A DNA stretch of 64,000 nt from Amycolatopsis sacchari (lineage in GTDB: Bacteria > Actinomycetota > Actinomycetes > Mycobacteriales > Pseudonocardiaceae): contig NZ_FORP01000013.1 of the NCBI RefSeq assembly GCF_900114035.1, forward strand, positions 124,001 through 188,000, read 5' to 3'. Every line of letters starts with the position of its first letter. The first letter of the stretch is position 1. The position numbers were made by a program, and so were the translations under genes. Below, piece after piece: positions 25,954 to 34,452 of this stretch. Under the pieces are notes generated by a model. The model searched no databases, was not told the DNA's origin, and saw nothing but the letters and a program-made list of their open reading frames with translations.

Positions 25954-27348
25954 TCACCGGCCCGTGAGGGCCTCCGGTGTCGTGAGCGCCAGCACCTCCT
26001 CCTCCGTGAGCAGGGCGCGTTCGCGGACGAGGTCGAGTGGCGGCCTGCCGGTGTGGTGCGCTTCGAGCGCGATGGCGCTCGCCGTCTCGTAGCCCAGCGC
26101 GGGGCCGAGCGCCGTGACCAGACCCGTCGAGGACGCCACGATCTCCCGCAGCCGGTCGCTGTTCGCGGTGATACCCCGCACGCAGCGGTCCGCCAGCACC
26201 CGCGCCCCCGCCGTCAGGTGGTCCAGACTCGCCGTGAGCGCGCGGGCGATGATCGGTTCGAACGCGTTGAGCTGCAGCTGCCCGCCTTCGGCCGCGAGGG
26301 TCACTGTCAGGTCGTTGCCGATGACCTCGAACGCGATCTGGTTGACCGCCTCGGGGATCACGGGGTTGACCTTGCCGGGCATGATCGACGACCCCGCCTG
26401 CCGCGCCGGGAGCCCGATCTCGCCCAGACCCGCCTGCGGCCCGGAGGACAGCAGCCGCAGATCGTTGCAGATCTTGGACAGTTTGACCGCCACCCGCTTG
26501 AGCACCCCGGACAGCTGCACGAACACGCCGACGTCCTGGGTGGCCTCGATGAGGTCCGGTGAGGACACCAGCGTCGGGATGCCGGTGAGGGAGCGCAGGT
26601 GCGCCAGCGCCGCCGCGCGGTATCCCGGGCGGGCGTTGAGACCGGTGCCGATCGCCGTGCCGCCCAGGTTCAGCTCGTGCAGCAGCAGCCTCGCCTCCGC
26701 GAGCCGCTGCTCGTCCTCTCCGATCGTGGCCGCGAACGCCCCGAACTCCTGGCCGAGCGTCATCGGCACGGCGTCCTGCAGCTGCGTGCGGCCCATCTTC
26801 AGCACGTCGGCGAACTCGCCCGCCTTGGCCGCGAACGCCGCACGCAGGCCGCCGAGCGCGCCGAGCAACTCGCCGACATGGCTGTCCAGGGCCAGCTTCA
26901 CCGCTGTCGGGTAGACGTCGTTCGTGCTCTGCCCCAGGTTGACGTGATCGAGCGGGTGCAGGACCGAGTACTCGCCGCGCCGGTGGCCCAGCAACTCCAG
27001 CGCACGGTTCGCGATGACCTCGTTCGCGTTCATGTTCGTCGACGTCCCGGCACCACCCTGGATGAGGTCGACGACGAACTGGTCGTGCAGCGCCCCGTGC
27101 CGGATTTCCGCGCACGCGACGGCGATCGCCTCCGTGCGCGTGCGGTCGAGCGCGCCGACCTCACCGTTGGCCCCCGCGGCCGCCTGCTTCACCGTGGCGA
27201 GCGCGGTGATCAAGTGCGGGCGGGCGCGCAACGTCTCCCCGCTGAGGGGGAAGTTGGTCAGCGCCCGCACGGTGTGCACGCCGTAGTACGCGTCGGCGGG
27301 CACTCTTACGTCACCCAGCATGTCGTGCTCGACCCGGTGGTCAGCCAT
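25954..27348 (-). CDS. aspA: Aspartate ammonia-lyase / fumarase-superfamily lyase
   Basis: 464 residues from ATG 27348, which overlaps the upstream GMC gene by eight bases; ATG 27357 and TTG 27363 are alternatives. The superfamily signature GSSIMPGKVNPV (~320) is intact, as are GGAGTSTNMNANEV (~98) and the catalytic-loop-adjacent HPLDHVNLGQSTND. The sequence favours aspartase (aspartate to fumarate plus ammonia) over class II fumarase, but an argininosuccinate-like paralogue with another amino-acid substrate is not excluded. Coupling to a GMC oxidoreductase is unusual for a housekeeping aspartase. Confidence 0.85.
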   Translation of the reverse strand: MADHRVEHDMLGDVRVPADAYYGVHTVRALTNFPLSGETLRARPHLITALATVKQAAAGANGEVGALDRTRTEAIAVACAEIRHGALHDQFVVDLIQGGAGTSTNMNANEVIANRALELLGHRRGEYSVLHPLDHVNLGQSTNDVYPTAVKLALDSHVGELLGALGGLRAAFAAKAGEFADVLKMGRTQLQDAVPMTLGQEFGAFAATIGEDEQRLAEARLLLHELNLGGTAIGTGLNARPGYRAAALAHLRSLTGIPTLVSSPDLIEATQDVGVFVQLSGVLKRVAVKLSKICNDLRLLSSGPQAGLGEIGLPARQAGSSIMPGKVNPVIPEAVNQIAFEVIGNDLTVTLAAEGGQLQLNAFEPIIARALTASLDHLTAGARVLADRCVRGITANSDRLREIVASSTGLVTALGPALGYETASAIALEAHHTGRPPLDLVRERALLTEEEVLALTTPEALTGR

Positions 27349-28915
27349 CGAGACCATCCACAATGGACGGGGCGATGCGCAACGCGTTGGCCCCGATCGT
27401 CAGCGCCGGGTTCAGCGCCGCGGACGACGGGAAGAACGACGAGTCGGCGAGCCACAGGTTGCCGACGTCGTGGCTGCGGCACTGGGGATCCAGGACGCTG
27501 TGCGCCGGATCGGTGCCCGCCACTGCGGTGCCGCACATGTGCGAGTTCGTCTCGATCCCCATGCGCTGCGTGAAAGTCAGCGGGTACCCGGACCGGCGCA
27601 CGAGCTTCGTCACCCGCGACACGAGTTCGTGGTGCGCACGCAGGTTGTTCGGCTGCCAGTCGATGATGATCCGGTCGCCATCGACGCGCACCCGGTTGTC
27701 CCGCGAGGGCAGGTCTTCGCTGGTGAGGTAGATGTCGATGCTGCGGGCCGACATGAACTTCAACGCCCACATCGGCGCCCACGGGCGGGCTGGTTTCAGC
27801 ATCGGGGCTTGCAGCTTTCCGAGCATCTGCAGGTTTCCCAGCGGATAGGGGACCCCGTTGCCGGCCTCGTAGAAGTCGTTGAGCCCCAACGTCTTCTGCC
27901 ACTTCGTCCGGTTGGTGCGCAGCGGGTTCACCCCGACGAAGAACGTGCTGTTGTGCACCATGTAGTTCCGGCCGAGCAACCCCGACGAATTGCCGAGACC
28001 CTCGGGGTGCTGGTCCGAGGACGACTTCAGCAGTAGCGCGGCGGAGTTGACGGAACCGGCCGCGAGCGCGAACCGGTGGGCGTTGATCCGGATGGTGCGC
28101 CCCTCGTGCTCGACCTCCGCGGCGACGACCTTCGTGCCGTCCGCCGACGTGATCAGCCTGGTCGCGCGTGCGTGCGTCAGGAGTTGCACGCCCGCGTTCA
28201 GGGCGGGGATCAGCAGCCGGTTCTCCGCGTCGGACTTCATGCCCGTGTTGTCGGGACACCCGTCCGCCGCGGTCACCGCGGCCCGGTCGGCGAGCGTGGT
28301 GACGTTCATGGCGTTCGGCGTGTGGAAGGGGTGCATCCCTTGTCGCCGCAGGGATTCCGAGAAGCGTTCGATCACCGGCTCGTGGGGCAGGGCCGGGTGC
28401 GGGTACGGCGTCGAGTGCGGCGGTTCCGTCGGGTCCTCGCCGACCTGCCCGTGCACCTGCAGCACCCGCTCCATCTCACCGTAGTACGGCTCGAGGTCGT
28501 CGTAGGTGAACGGCCAGGCCTGCGACACGCCTTCCGCGTGCGGCACCTCCATGAAGTCGCTCCGCCGGAACCGGGGGAGCATCGCGCCGTAGAACCGGGT
28601 GTTGCCGCCGACCCAGTAGTACGTCCCCGGCGCGAACGGGCGCCCGGTGGAGCCGTCGTACCACGAGCCGGCGTTCTTGTAGCGGCCCTTGAGGTGCATC
28701 TCCTCCGGCCGGGAGTTCTCCGGCTCACGCGGCAGGAAACCGCCGCGCTCGACCACGAGGACCCGCGCACCCGAGTTCCGCAACGCCCAGGCCAGCGCCG
28801 AACCGCCCATGCCGGAACCGATGATCAGCACGTCGGTGTCGAGCTCGCCGTCCACGGTCACCAGCGAACCGGGGTCGACGTCCTCGGGCAGGTAGTCCCG
28901 CATCTGCTCAGTCAT
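27341..28915 (-). CDS. GMC-family FAD-dependent oxidoreductase
   Basis: 524 residues. The FAD-binding site is VLIIGSGMGGSALAWALR (~29-46), with ERGGF after the second strand. GMC_oxred_C features include NSHMCGTAVAG near 455 and NPALTIGANALR near the end, with the FAD-contact residues. There is no signal peptide. It should oxidise an alcohol or sugar. It is translationally coupled to the aspartase-like gene. The group architecture resembles plant-type and fungal long-chain alcohol or pyranose-like oxidases, and the substrate cannot be named. Confidence 0.9.
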   Translation of the reverse strand: MTEQMRDYLPEDVDPGSLVTVDGELDTDVLIIGSGMGGSALAWALRNSGARVLVVERGGFLPREPENSRPEEMHLKGRYKNAGSWYDGSTGRPFAPGTYYWVGGNTRFYGAMLPRFRRSDFMEVPHAEGVSQAWPFTYDDLEPYYGEMERVLQVHGQVGEDPTEPPHSTPYPHPALPHEPVIERFSESLRRQGMHPFHTPNAMNVTTLADRAAVTAADGCPDNTGMKSDAENRLLIPALNAGVQLLTHARATRLITSADGTKVVAAEVEHEGRTIRINAHRFALAAGSVNSAALLLKSSSDQHPEGLGNSSGLLGRNYMVHNSTFFVGVNPLRTNRTKWQKTLGLNDFYEAGNGVPYPLGNLQMLGKLQAPMLKPARPWAPMWALKFMSARSIDIYLTSEDLPSRDNRVRVDGDRIIIDWQPNNLRAHHELVSRVTKLVRRSGYPLTFTQRMGIETNSHMCGTAVAGTDPAHSVLDPQCRSHDVGNLWLADSSFFPSSAALNPALTIGANALRIAPSIVDGLDG

Positions 28916-29002
28916 CTCCTTCGAGGATGTTGTGAAAGTGGCATGTGTAGCGGTGCGGGTGGCGGTGCCGGTCGACGGCGCGGGAGCAAGCGGCTCCGCC
29001 GC

Positions 29003-30580
29003 TTAGGAAACAGCTTCGAGGATGAACGACGCGGCCCGTTCGCCGATCATGATCGCGGGCGCGTTGGTGTTGCCGGTGACCAGCGTCGGCATGATCGACG
29101 TGTCCGCCACGCGCACGTTCTCCAGGCCTTGGACCCGCAGGCGGGAGTCGACGACCTTGCCCATCATGCAGGTGCCGGACGGGTGGTAGAACGAAAACGC
29201 CTGGCTCGCGATGTACTCGTCGATGTCGGCGTCGCGGTCGGACCGCGGGGCGAGACCGGCCTCGGCCGCCGTCTTCAGGTTCCCGTCGACGAGGTCGGTC
29301 AAGGGAGCCTGGCGGGCGATCTCGAGGCACATCCGCACGCCTTCCCGCAGCCGCGCCCGGTCGTCGGGGTCGGCGAGGTAGTTGTGGCGGATCCTAGGCT
29401 TGGCGTACGGGTGCGAGTGGCGCAGCGTCACGCTGCCCCGGCTGGCGGGACGCGCCACGTAGGGCCCGAAGGACATACCGGGTTCCAGCGGGGCGGCGAG
29501 CCCCTGGTCCCGGACGATGCCCAGCGCGGCGTGCACCTGGATGTCCGGGGCGGGCAGGTCGTCGCCGGACCGCAGGAAGCCACCGACCTCGGTCCAGGCC
29601 ATCGGGCCGGTGCCCTCCTCCCGCAGCCGCCGCTCCTCCGCGGAGGTGTCCGGGCCGAGCACCGGGGGAGTGCTGCTGAAGAAGCTGAGGAAACAGCCCG
29701 CGTGGTCCTGCATGTTCCGGCCGACGTCGGGGAGGTCGTGCCGGGGCGCGACACCCGCGGCACGCAGTTCGTCCGCCGGGCCGACTCCCGACTGCAGCAG
29801 CAGGTGCGGCGAGTTGTACGCACCGAGCGACAGCACGACCTCGCGGTCGATCCCGATCCGCCGGACCGTGCCGGCGTGGTCGACGTCGAGTCCGGTCGCG
29901 CGGTCGCCGTCGAAGTGCACCCGCAAGGCGAGTGTGGACGGCAGCACGGTCAGGTTCGGACGTCCGGCGGCCGGGCCGAGGAACGCCACGGCGCTGCTGC
30001 ACCGGAGCCCGCCGCGCTGGGTCACCTGGTAGTAGCCGACCCCTTCCTGCTCGGCGCCGTTGAAGTCGGAATTCGGGGCGTGGCCGGCGTTCTGGGCGGC
30101 CTCCACCCACGCCGTGAGCAGCGGGTGGACGGACACGGGATCGCTGACGGTCAGCGGACCGCCCACGCCGTGGAACTCGTCGGCGCCGCGCTGGTTGTCC
30201 TCGGACTTCTTGAAGAACGGGAGCACGTCCTCGTAGGCCCAGCCCTTGTTGCCGAGCCGTTCCCACGTGTCGTAGTCGTAGCGGTGACCGCGCACGTACA
30301 GCATCGTGTTCATCGAGCTCGTCCCGCCGACGACGCGCCCGCGTGGCAGGTAGGCGCGGCGGCCGCCGAGGTGCGGTTCGGGCTCGGTCTCGAAATCCCA
30401 GTCGTAGAACGTCTTGAGCTGCTGGGAGAACAGGGCGGGGATCTCGAACAACCGCCCGGCAGGCATCGGTCCCGCCTCCACCAGCGCGACGGTGACGTCC
30501 GGGTTCTCCGACAACCGTGCCGCGAGTGCGCACCCGGCCGATCCCGCTCCGACCACGACGTAGTCGTAGGTTTCGGTCAT
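29003..30580 (-). CDS. GMC-family choline-dehydrogenase-like FAD oxidoreductase
   Basis: 525 residues; ATG 30580 behind GGAGAG. YVVVGAGSAGCALAARLSEN (~8-27) binds FAD. PRGRVVGGTSSMN (~80-92) is the GMC signature 1 and GAYNSPHLLLQSGVGP is signature 2. The C-terminus has the catalytic His in FYHPSGTCMMG and an Asn in VTGNTNAPAIMIGER. It is choline/alcohol-dehydrogenase-like. A LacI-type operator-like site lies 124 bases upstream, next to the lacI-type gene, so control by that regulator is likely. Confidence 0.92.
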   Translation of the reverse strand: MTETYDYVVVGAGSAGCALAARLSENPDVTVALVEAGPMPAGRLFEIPALFSQQLKTFYDWDFETEPEPHLGGRRAYLPRGRVVGGTSSMNTMLYVRGHRYDYDTWERLGNKGWAYEDVLPFFKKSEDNQRGADEFHGVGGPLTVSDPVSVHPLLTAWVEAAQNAGHAPNSDFNGAEQEGVGYYQVTQRGGLRCSSAVAFLGPAAGRPNLTVLPSTLALRVHFDGDRATGLDVDHAGTVRRIGIDREVVLSLGAYNSPHLLLQSGVGPADELRAAGVAPRHDLPDVGRNMQDHAGCFLSFFSSTPPVLGPDTSAEERRLREEGTGPMAWTEVGGFLRSGDDLPAPDIQVHAALGIVRDQGLAAPLEPGMSFGPYVARPASRGSVTLRHSHPYAKPRIRHNYLADPDDRARLREGVRMCLEIARQAPLTDLVDGNLKTAAEAGLAPRSDRDADIDEYIASQAFSFYHPSGTCMMGKVVDSRLRVQGLENVRVADTSIMPTLVTGNTNAPAIMIGERAASFILEAVS

Positions 30581-30703
30581 TCGGCTCTCCTCAGTGGATG
30601 GTCGTGGTGTGTCGTCCGCAGCGTAAGGAGACGAGGCCGAGGGGCGGGAGGCACGAGGTGTGCAATGATCGGCGGCGCGGCTGCACACCTTGTGGCGTCG
30701 CGG

Positions 30704-30717
30704 GTTATTCGTATCAC
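30704..30717. promoter_or_regulatory. LacI-type operator-like site upstream of the GMC gene
   Basis: GTTATTCGTATCAC matches the palindrome GTTAnnCGnnTAAC at all but one fixed position. It abuts the stop of the LacI gene and lies in the promoter region of the leftward GMC gene. A better copy sits at 31861. Confidence 0.45.
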
Positions 30718-31782
30718 TCAGCGGCGTCGCGGAGGCGCTGTGCTGCCGCGGACCACGAGTTCGGTGGGAAGCGTGACCGCGGTGGCCTGCTCGCCCGCGA
30801 TGACGTCGAGCAGCAGCCGTGCGGCCTGACGTCCCTTCTCGACGAGGGGTTGCCGGACCGTGGTGAGATCCGCTTTGGCCGCCTCGGCGATGTCGTCGAA
30901 CCCGGTGACGGACAGGTCGCGGGGGACCCGCAGGCCGAGCTCGGTGGCCGCGTCGATCGTCGCGAGGGCGAGCACGTCGGTCGCGGCGAGCACCGCGGTC
31001 AGCGACCGGTCCCGCAGCAGCGCGGCGGCTGCCGCGCGGGAGGCCGCGTAGTCGAAGCCGCCCGCCTCGATCACGGTCGTCTCCCGCCGGCTGACCCCGG
31101 CTGAGCGGAAGGCCGAGCGATAGCCCGCCAAGCGTTCCTTGTTCACCAGGTCGCGTGCCGCGCGTTCGCGGGCCGGGGTGACCGGGCCCGCGGCGCCGTC
31201 CGGCACCAGGCGGTCGACGAGGACGCCGACGCGCCGGTGGCCGAGGCCGAGGACGTGTGCGGCGATCTCGCGCGCCGCCTTCCGGTCCGGGATGCCGACC
31301 CGGGGGAGGTGCCCGAGATCGGAGCCGTCGATCACCACGATCGGCAGGCCGCGCGCCACGACGGTCGCCATGCCGGGATGCCCGTCCGGCATGGCGTAGG
31401 CGAGGAACCCGTCCACCGCGCCGCGGACCAGGACGCCGCCGCCTTCGGTGAGGCGGGGCGATTCCAGCGGGCAGGGGAGCAGGGTGAGGGCGACCTCCGC
31501 GAACTCGCCGACCTCGGAGATGCCCTTGAGCAGCTGCACCGCCGCGGGGTCGTCGAAGGCGTACCCCAGGGTGTCGGTGATCAGCAGGCCGATCGCGCCG
31601 ACGCGCCCGGTGCGCAGGGTGCGCCCGGCGGGGTTCGGCCCGGCGTAGCCGAGTTCGGCCGCGACCGTGAGGATGTGCTCGCGCCGCGCCGCCGACAGCT
31701 TGTGCGGCTGGTTGTACGCGTAGGACACGGCTGCCTGGGAGACCCCCGCCGCTCGCGCGATGTCGTTCATCGTGACTGTCAC
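30718..31782 (-). CDS. LacI-family transcriptional regulator
   Basis: 354 residues from GTG 31782 behind AGGGGAG; ATG 31770 is an alternative but has poor spacing. The N-terminal LacI helix-turn-helix is MNDIARAAGVSQAAVSYAYN, with the hinge region NPAGRTLRTGRVGAIGLL. The effector domain is of the sugar-binding periplasmic type (TDVLALATIDAATELGLRVP, VTGFDDIAEA). It lies between a GMC oxidase gene and a divergent NagZ-like hydrolase gene, both with similar operator-like palindromes. It likely responds to a sugar or glycoside. Confidence 0.93.
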   Translation of the reverse strand: MTVTMNDIARAAGVSQAAVSYAYNQPHKLSAARREHILTVAAELGYAGPNPAGRTLRTGRVGAIGLLITDTLGYAFDDPAAVQLLKGISEVGEFAEVALTLLPCPLESPRLTEGGGVLVRGAVDGFLAYAMPDGHPGMATVVARGLPIVVIDGSDLGHLPRVGIPDRKAAREIAAHVLGLGHRRVGVLVDRLVPDGAAGPVTPARERAARDLVNKERLAGYRSAFRSAGVSRRETTVIEAGGFDYAASRAAAAALLRDRSLTAVLAATDVLALATIDAATELGLRVPRDLSVTGFDDIAEAAKADLTTVRQPLVEKGRQAARLLLDVIAGEQATAVTLPTELVVRGSTAPPRRR

Positions 31783-31860
31783 GCCTGCTCCCCTTCGTGC
31801 CGGCCGTCAGCTTACCGCTGTGCTTGCGGGGCAAAGGATCCGTGCGTACGCTGCCGTCTA

Positions 31861-31874
31861 GTTAATCGTATAAC
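31861..31874. promoter_or_regulatory. LacI-type operator upstream of the NagZ-like gene
   Basis: GTTAATCGTATAAC fits the palindrome GTTAnnCGnnTAAC exactly, with the central CG typical of LacI operators. It lies 24 bases before the ATG at 31898, placed to block transcription. It is one of few A/T-rich stretches here. Confidence 0.6.
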
Positions 31875-31897
31875 CAACCCTTGGGGAAGAGGCGGCC

Positions 31898-32881
31898 ATG
31901 ACCGCGCACGAACGAGACGCGCACACCGTCCTGCTGCCCGTGGCGGGTGAACTGGCGGTCGGGCCCTGGCTGCGGGACCTGCTGCGGCGGGGCACCCGGT
32001 CGGTGCTGATCGGCGAAACCCGCGAGGAGTACGTGGCGCGGGAGATGACGCCCCAACGGCGCGCGGAGGAGACCGCGGAGGACTTCCGGAAGTTCGTCGC
32101 GGCGGTCGAAGCGGAGGCCGGTGCGCCGGTGCTCGTCGCGGTGGACCAGGAACCGTGGGGCATCGCGCGGCTCCACGACCTGGTTCCCGCGTTTCCTGCT
32201 GCGGATTCGCTGCGTGGGCTGCCCGACGAGGAGATCGCCACGGCCGCCGCCGCGGTCGGCCGGGCCGCCCGCGCCCTCGGCGTGAACATGTTCCTGGCGC
32301 CGGTCCTGGACGTCCTTTCCGGTGCCAACTCCTGGCTGGAGGGCAGGACGCTGCCGTTCGACGAGGAGGAAGTGGCGCGCATCGGCGCCGCGTTCGTGTC
32401 CGGTGTGGAGAGTGCGGGTGTGCTCGCGGTGGCCAAGCACTTCCCCGGCCATCCGGAGCTCGCGGCGGACCCCGCACTGCACGACGTGACGTCCACCGGC
32501 GAGCGCGTGGCGGACACGCCGTTCCGCCGCGCCATCACGGCAGGACTGCGCGGGATCATGACCGGCCCGGTCGTCGTGGCGGCGAGCGATCCGGCCGAAC
32601 CGGCGTCGACCTCGCCCGTGATCGTGCGGGAACTGCGTGAGGAGCTGGGTTTCGACGGCCTCGTCGTCAGCGACGACCTGGACACCCCGAGCACGACGCA
32701 CGGCCGCGGCCTGCTCGACACCACGCTTGCCGCCGTCGACGCGGGAGTGGACCTGCTGCTGCTCCCGGGTGGACCGGAACTCGCCGGGATCGCCGCGCGC
32801 GCGGAAGCCGACAGCACCTTCGCCGCCCGCCTGGCCGAGGCCGCGGGCCGGACTCGTGCCGCCATCCCGCGCGCGGCGTGA
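31898..32881 (+). CDS. Glycoside hydrolase family 3 N-terminal domain protein (NagZ-like)
   Basis: 327 residues, single GH3 catalytic barrel. VAVDQEPWG is near 85, KHFPGH (~188) is the NagZ-type His-containing motif, and VVSDDLD (~255) places the nucleophile Asp. NagZ enzymes cleave beta-N-acetylglucosaminyl linkages of wall fragments or similar glycosides with Asp/His catalysis. No signal peptide is seen, so it is cytoplasmic. It is divergent from the LacI regulator and carries its operator. Sequence around KHFPGH is shorter than in classical NagZ (HPELAADPALHDV replaces the usual loop), so specificity may differ. Confidence 0.87.
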   Translation: MTAHERDAHTVLLPVAGELAVGPWLRDLLRRGTRSVLIGETREEYVAREMTPQRRAEETAEDFRKFVAAVEAEAGAPVLVAVDQEPWGIARLHDLVPAFPAADSLRGLPDEEIATAAAAVGRAARALGVNMFLAPVLDVLSGANSWLEGRTLPFDEEEVARIGAAFVSGVESAGVLAVAKHFPGHPELAADPALHDVTSTGERVADTPFRRAITAGLRGIMTGPVVVAASDPAEPASTSPVIVRELREELGFDGLVVSDDLDTPSTTHGRGLLDTTLAAVDAGVDLLLLPGGPELAGIAARAEADSTFAARLAEAAGRTRAAIPRAA

Positions 32882-32895
32882 GATTAAGCCACTTC

Positions 32896-32924
32896 TTGAC
32901 ACGGTGCTATAGCAAAAGTAGCGT
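32896..32924 (+). promoter_or_regulatory. Near-consensus sigma-70-type promoter with palindromic operator in the spacer
   Basis: TTGACA (32896-32901) and TAGCGT (32919-32924) are separated by 17 bases. The spacer contains the exact palindrome TGCTATAGCA (32905-32914), a good operator candidate. It drives the rightward small reading frame and amidohydrolase gene. Confidence 0.55.
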
Positions 32925-32960
32925 GGCGCTTCCACTGACACCGGAGGGAAGGTCACGCCG

Positions 32961-33125
32961 ATGACGACGGTGACCACGCAGCACGTCCCCTCGCACCGTT
33001 CGTCTCGCCTCCGGCGCGGAGCTGGTCCGCGAGGTGCACGGTGCGCCCGGTGGTCGGTTTCGGCGCGGCAGTGCTCCCGGATGCTCGACGAGATCTGGCA
33101 CATCGACCGCGCCGCGGACCGGTGA
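32961..33125 (+). CDS. Short reading frame (54 aa) between promoter and amidohydrolase gene; leader or gene remnant
   Basis: ATG 32961 follows GGAGGG (32943-32948) and the frame ends at 33125, four bases before the next ATG. The peptide is Arg/Ser-rich and unlike a folded protein. The start has a proper promoter and ribosome binding site, but the coding quality is poor. It may be the remains of a deleted gene or a translated leader for the amidohydrolase. I do not recognise it. Confidence 0.35.
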   Translation: MTTVTTQHVPSHRSSRLRRGAGPRGARCARWSVSARQCSRMLDEIWHIDRAADR

Positions 33126-33129
33126 GGGC

Positions 33130-33993
33130 ATGACCGGGGTCCCCTACACCACCCAGACGGCCCCGCCCGCACTGCGCGCCGGGCCGCTGGCCACCGACAC
33201 CCACCACCACATCTTCGACGACCGCTTTCCCGGCAGCGGACCGAAACCGCCGCAGGCCACCGCCGAGGACTACCGGTCGTTCCGCACGTGGCTCGGCTTG
33301 TCGCGGTCGGTCGTCGTCGCGCCGTCGAACTACGGCACCGACCACCTCAACGTGCTGGAGTCGATCGCGGAGCTGGGGCCGGACGTCACCCGGGGCGTGG
33401 TCATCGTCGACCCCGACGTGGATCTCGCGGAACTGTGGGACCTGCACGCCGCGGGTGTTCGCGGTGTTCGGGTGTACCTCACGAAGAACCGCGTTCCCAC
33501 GGCCGACGAGTTGCGCGTCCTCGCGCGCAAGGTGGCCGATCGCGGCTGGGTGATGCAGCTCGTCGCCGGTTCCGGTGAGGAGGTCCTGCCCCGGTGGGAG
33601 GACGTCGTCGCCGCGCTGCCGTGCCGCGTGGTCATCGACCACCTCGGGTGGACGCCCCAGCCGGCGGGTGCGGACAGCGCCACCGCCCACACCCTCTTCC
33701 GGCTCGCGGAGCGCGGCCACGTCTACGTGAAGATCTCCGGCTTCTACCTCTCCTCGGTGACCGGGCCGCCGACATACTCCGATGTGGACACTTTCGCCGC
33801 GACCGTGTGCCGCCGTGTTCCCGAGCGGGTGGTGTGGGGTACCGACTGGCCGCACCCGGTCGCGTTCCTGCGGGGCGAGACCCTGCCCGACGACGCGGCA
33901 CTGCTCGACCGGCTGGCGGTCTGGCTGCCGGACGAGGCGGACCGCGAACGCGTGCTGGCGGACACGCCGACGTCCCTGTACTGGTGCGACTGA
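33130..33993 (+). CDS. Amidohydrolase family 2 protein (lactonase-like TIM barrel)
   Basis: 287 residues. TDTHHHIFDD at the start supplies the metal-binding HxH motif, VVIDHLGW (~170) and VVWGTDWPHP (~235) are the barrel motifs shared with 2-pyrone-4,6-dicarboxylate lactonase and sugar-lactone isomerases. It would hydrolyse a lactone or decarboxylate an aromatic acid. ATG 33130 has GGTGAGG close by. Its 3' end converges on the DUF1636 gene, and the two stop codons lie in the arms of one hairpin. Confidence 0.87.
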   Translation: MTGVPYTTQTAPPALRAGPLATDTHHHIFDDRFPGSGPKPPQATAEDYRSFRTWLGLSRSVVVAPSNYGTDHLNVLESIAELGPDVTRGVVIVDPDVDLAELWDLHAAGVRGVRVYLTKNRVPTADELRVLARKVADRGWVMQLVAGSGEEVLPRWEDVVAALPCRVVIDHLGWTPQPAGADSATAHTLFRLAERGHVYVKISGFYLSSVTGPPTYSDVDTFAATVCRRVPERVVWGTDWPHPVAFLRGETLPDDAALLDRLAVWLPDEADRERVLADTPTSLYWCD

Positions 33994-34029
33994 CCCGGCG
34001 GTGGTGCCGAGGCCGCCCGGCTCAGTCGC
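33986..34029. terminator. Bidirectional hairpin whose arms contain both converging stop codons
   Basis: GCGACTGA (33986-33993) and TCAGTCGC (34022-34029) pair perfectly. The left arm ends with the stop of the rightward gene, and the right arm begins with the stop of the leftward gene. The 28-base spacer is GC-rich. It probably serves as terminator for both. Confidence 0.5.
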
Positions 34030-34384
34030 CGGGAGGGCCGGTGGGCCGCCGTTTGAGGGTGATGGAGCTGATGCGGTCCTGCAGCGCGGCGGGGATTTCC
34101 CAGTCGCCCGGGGCGCCGGTCAGGCAGGCGTCGTGGGCGCGGGCCGCCTCGGCCAGTACATCGGCGTCGTCGGCGGTGAGGCCGGTGAAGCGGACCCGCG
34201 CCTTGCCAGGGCCGTCGACGGCGGCGACGCCGTCGTCCGGGCAGCCGCCGAGGCACTGCACGTACCGCACGTCGCCGGGTGCGGTGCCCGCGTTCCGCTC
34301 GAAGGCCGCGCGGAGGGCGTGGCAGAAGGTGCCGGTGGCCGCGCTGTCGTAGCGGGGACAGGTGCGGCAGACGAACAAGGCCAT
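34022..34384 (-). CDS. DUF1636-type thioredoxin-like ferredoxin protein
   Basis: 120 residues. CRTC (Cys6, Cys9), Cys21 and QCLGGCPDDG give the cysteine pattern of DUF1636, a [2Fe-2S] thioredoxin-like ferredoxin fold related to the metal-binding subunits of hydrogenases and cobalamin-linked enzymes. It is the last gene of the leftward catabolic operon. It might donate electrons to an oxygenase or reductase, but no such partner is adjacent. ATG 34384. Confidence 0.8.
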   Translation of the reverse strand: MALFVCRTCPRYDSAATGTFCHALRAAFERNAGTAPGDVRYVQCLGGCPDDGVAAVDGPGKARVRFTGLTADDADVLAEAARAHDACLTGAPGDWEIPAALQDRISSITLKRRPTGPPGD

Positions 34385-34452
34385 GGGTTTCCTCGATGCT
34401 GGGCGAAAAGGGGTGCGGGACTCAGACGGTGGCCCCGCACCCCGTGCACCTG

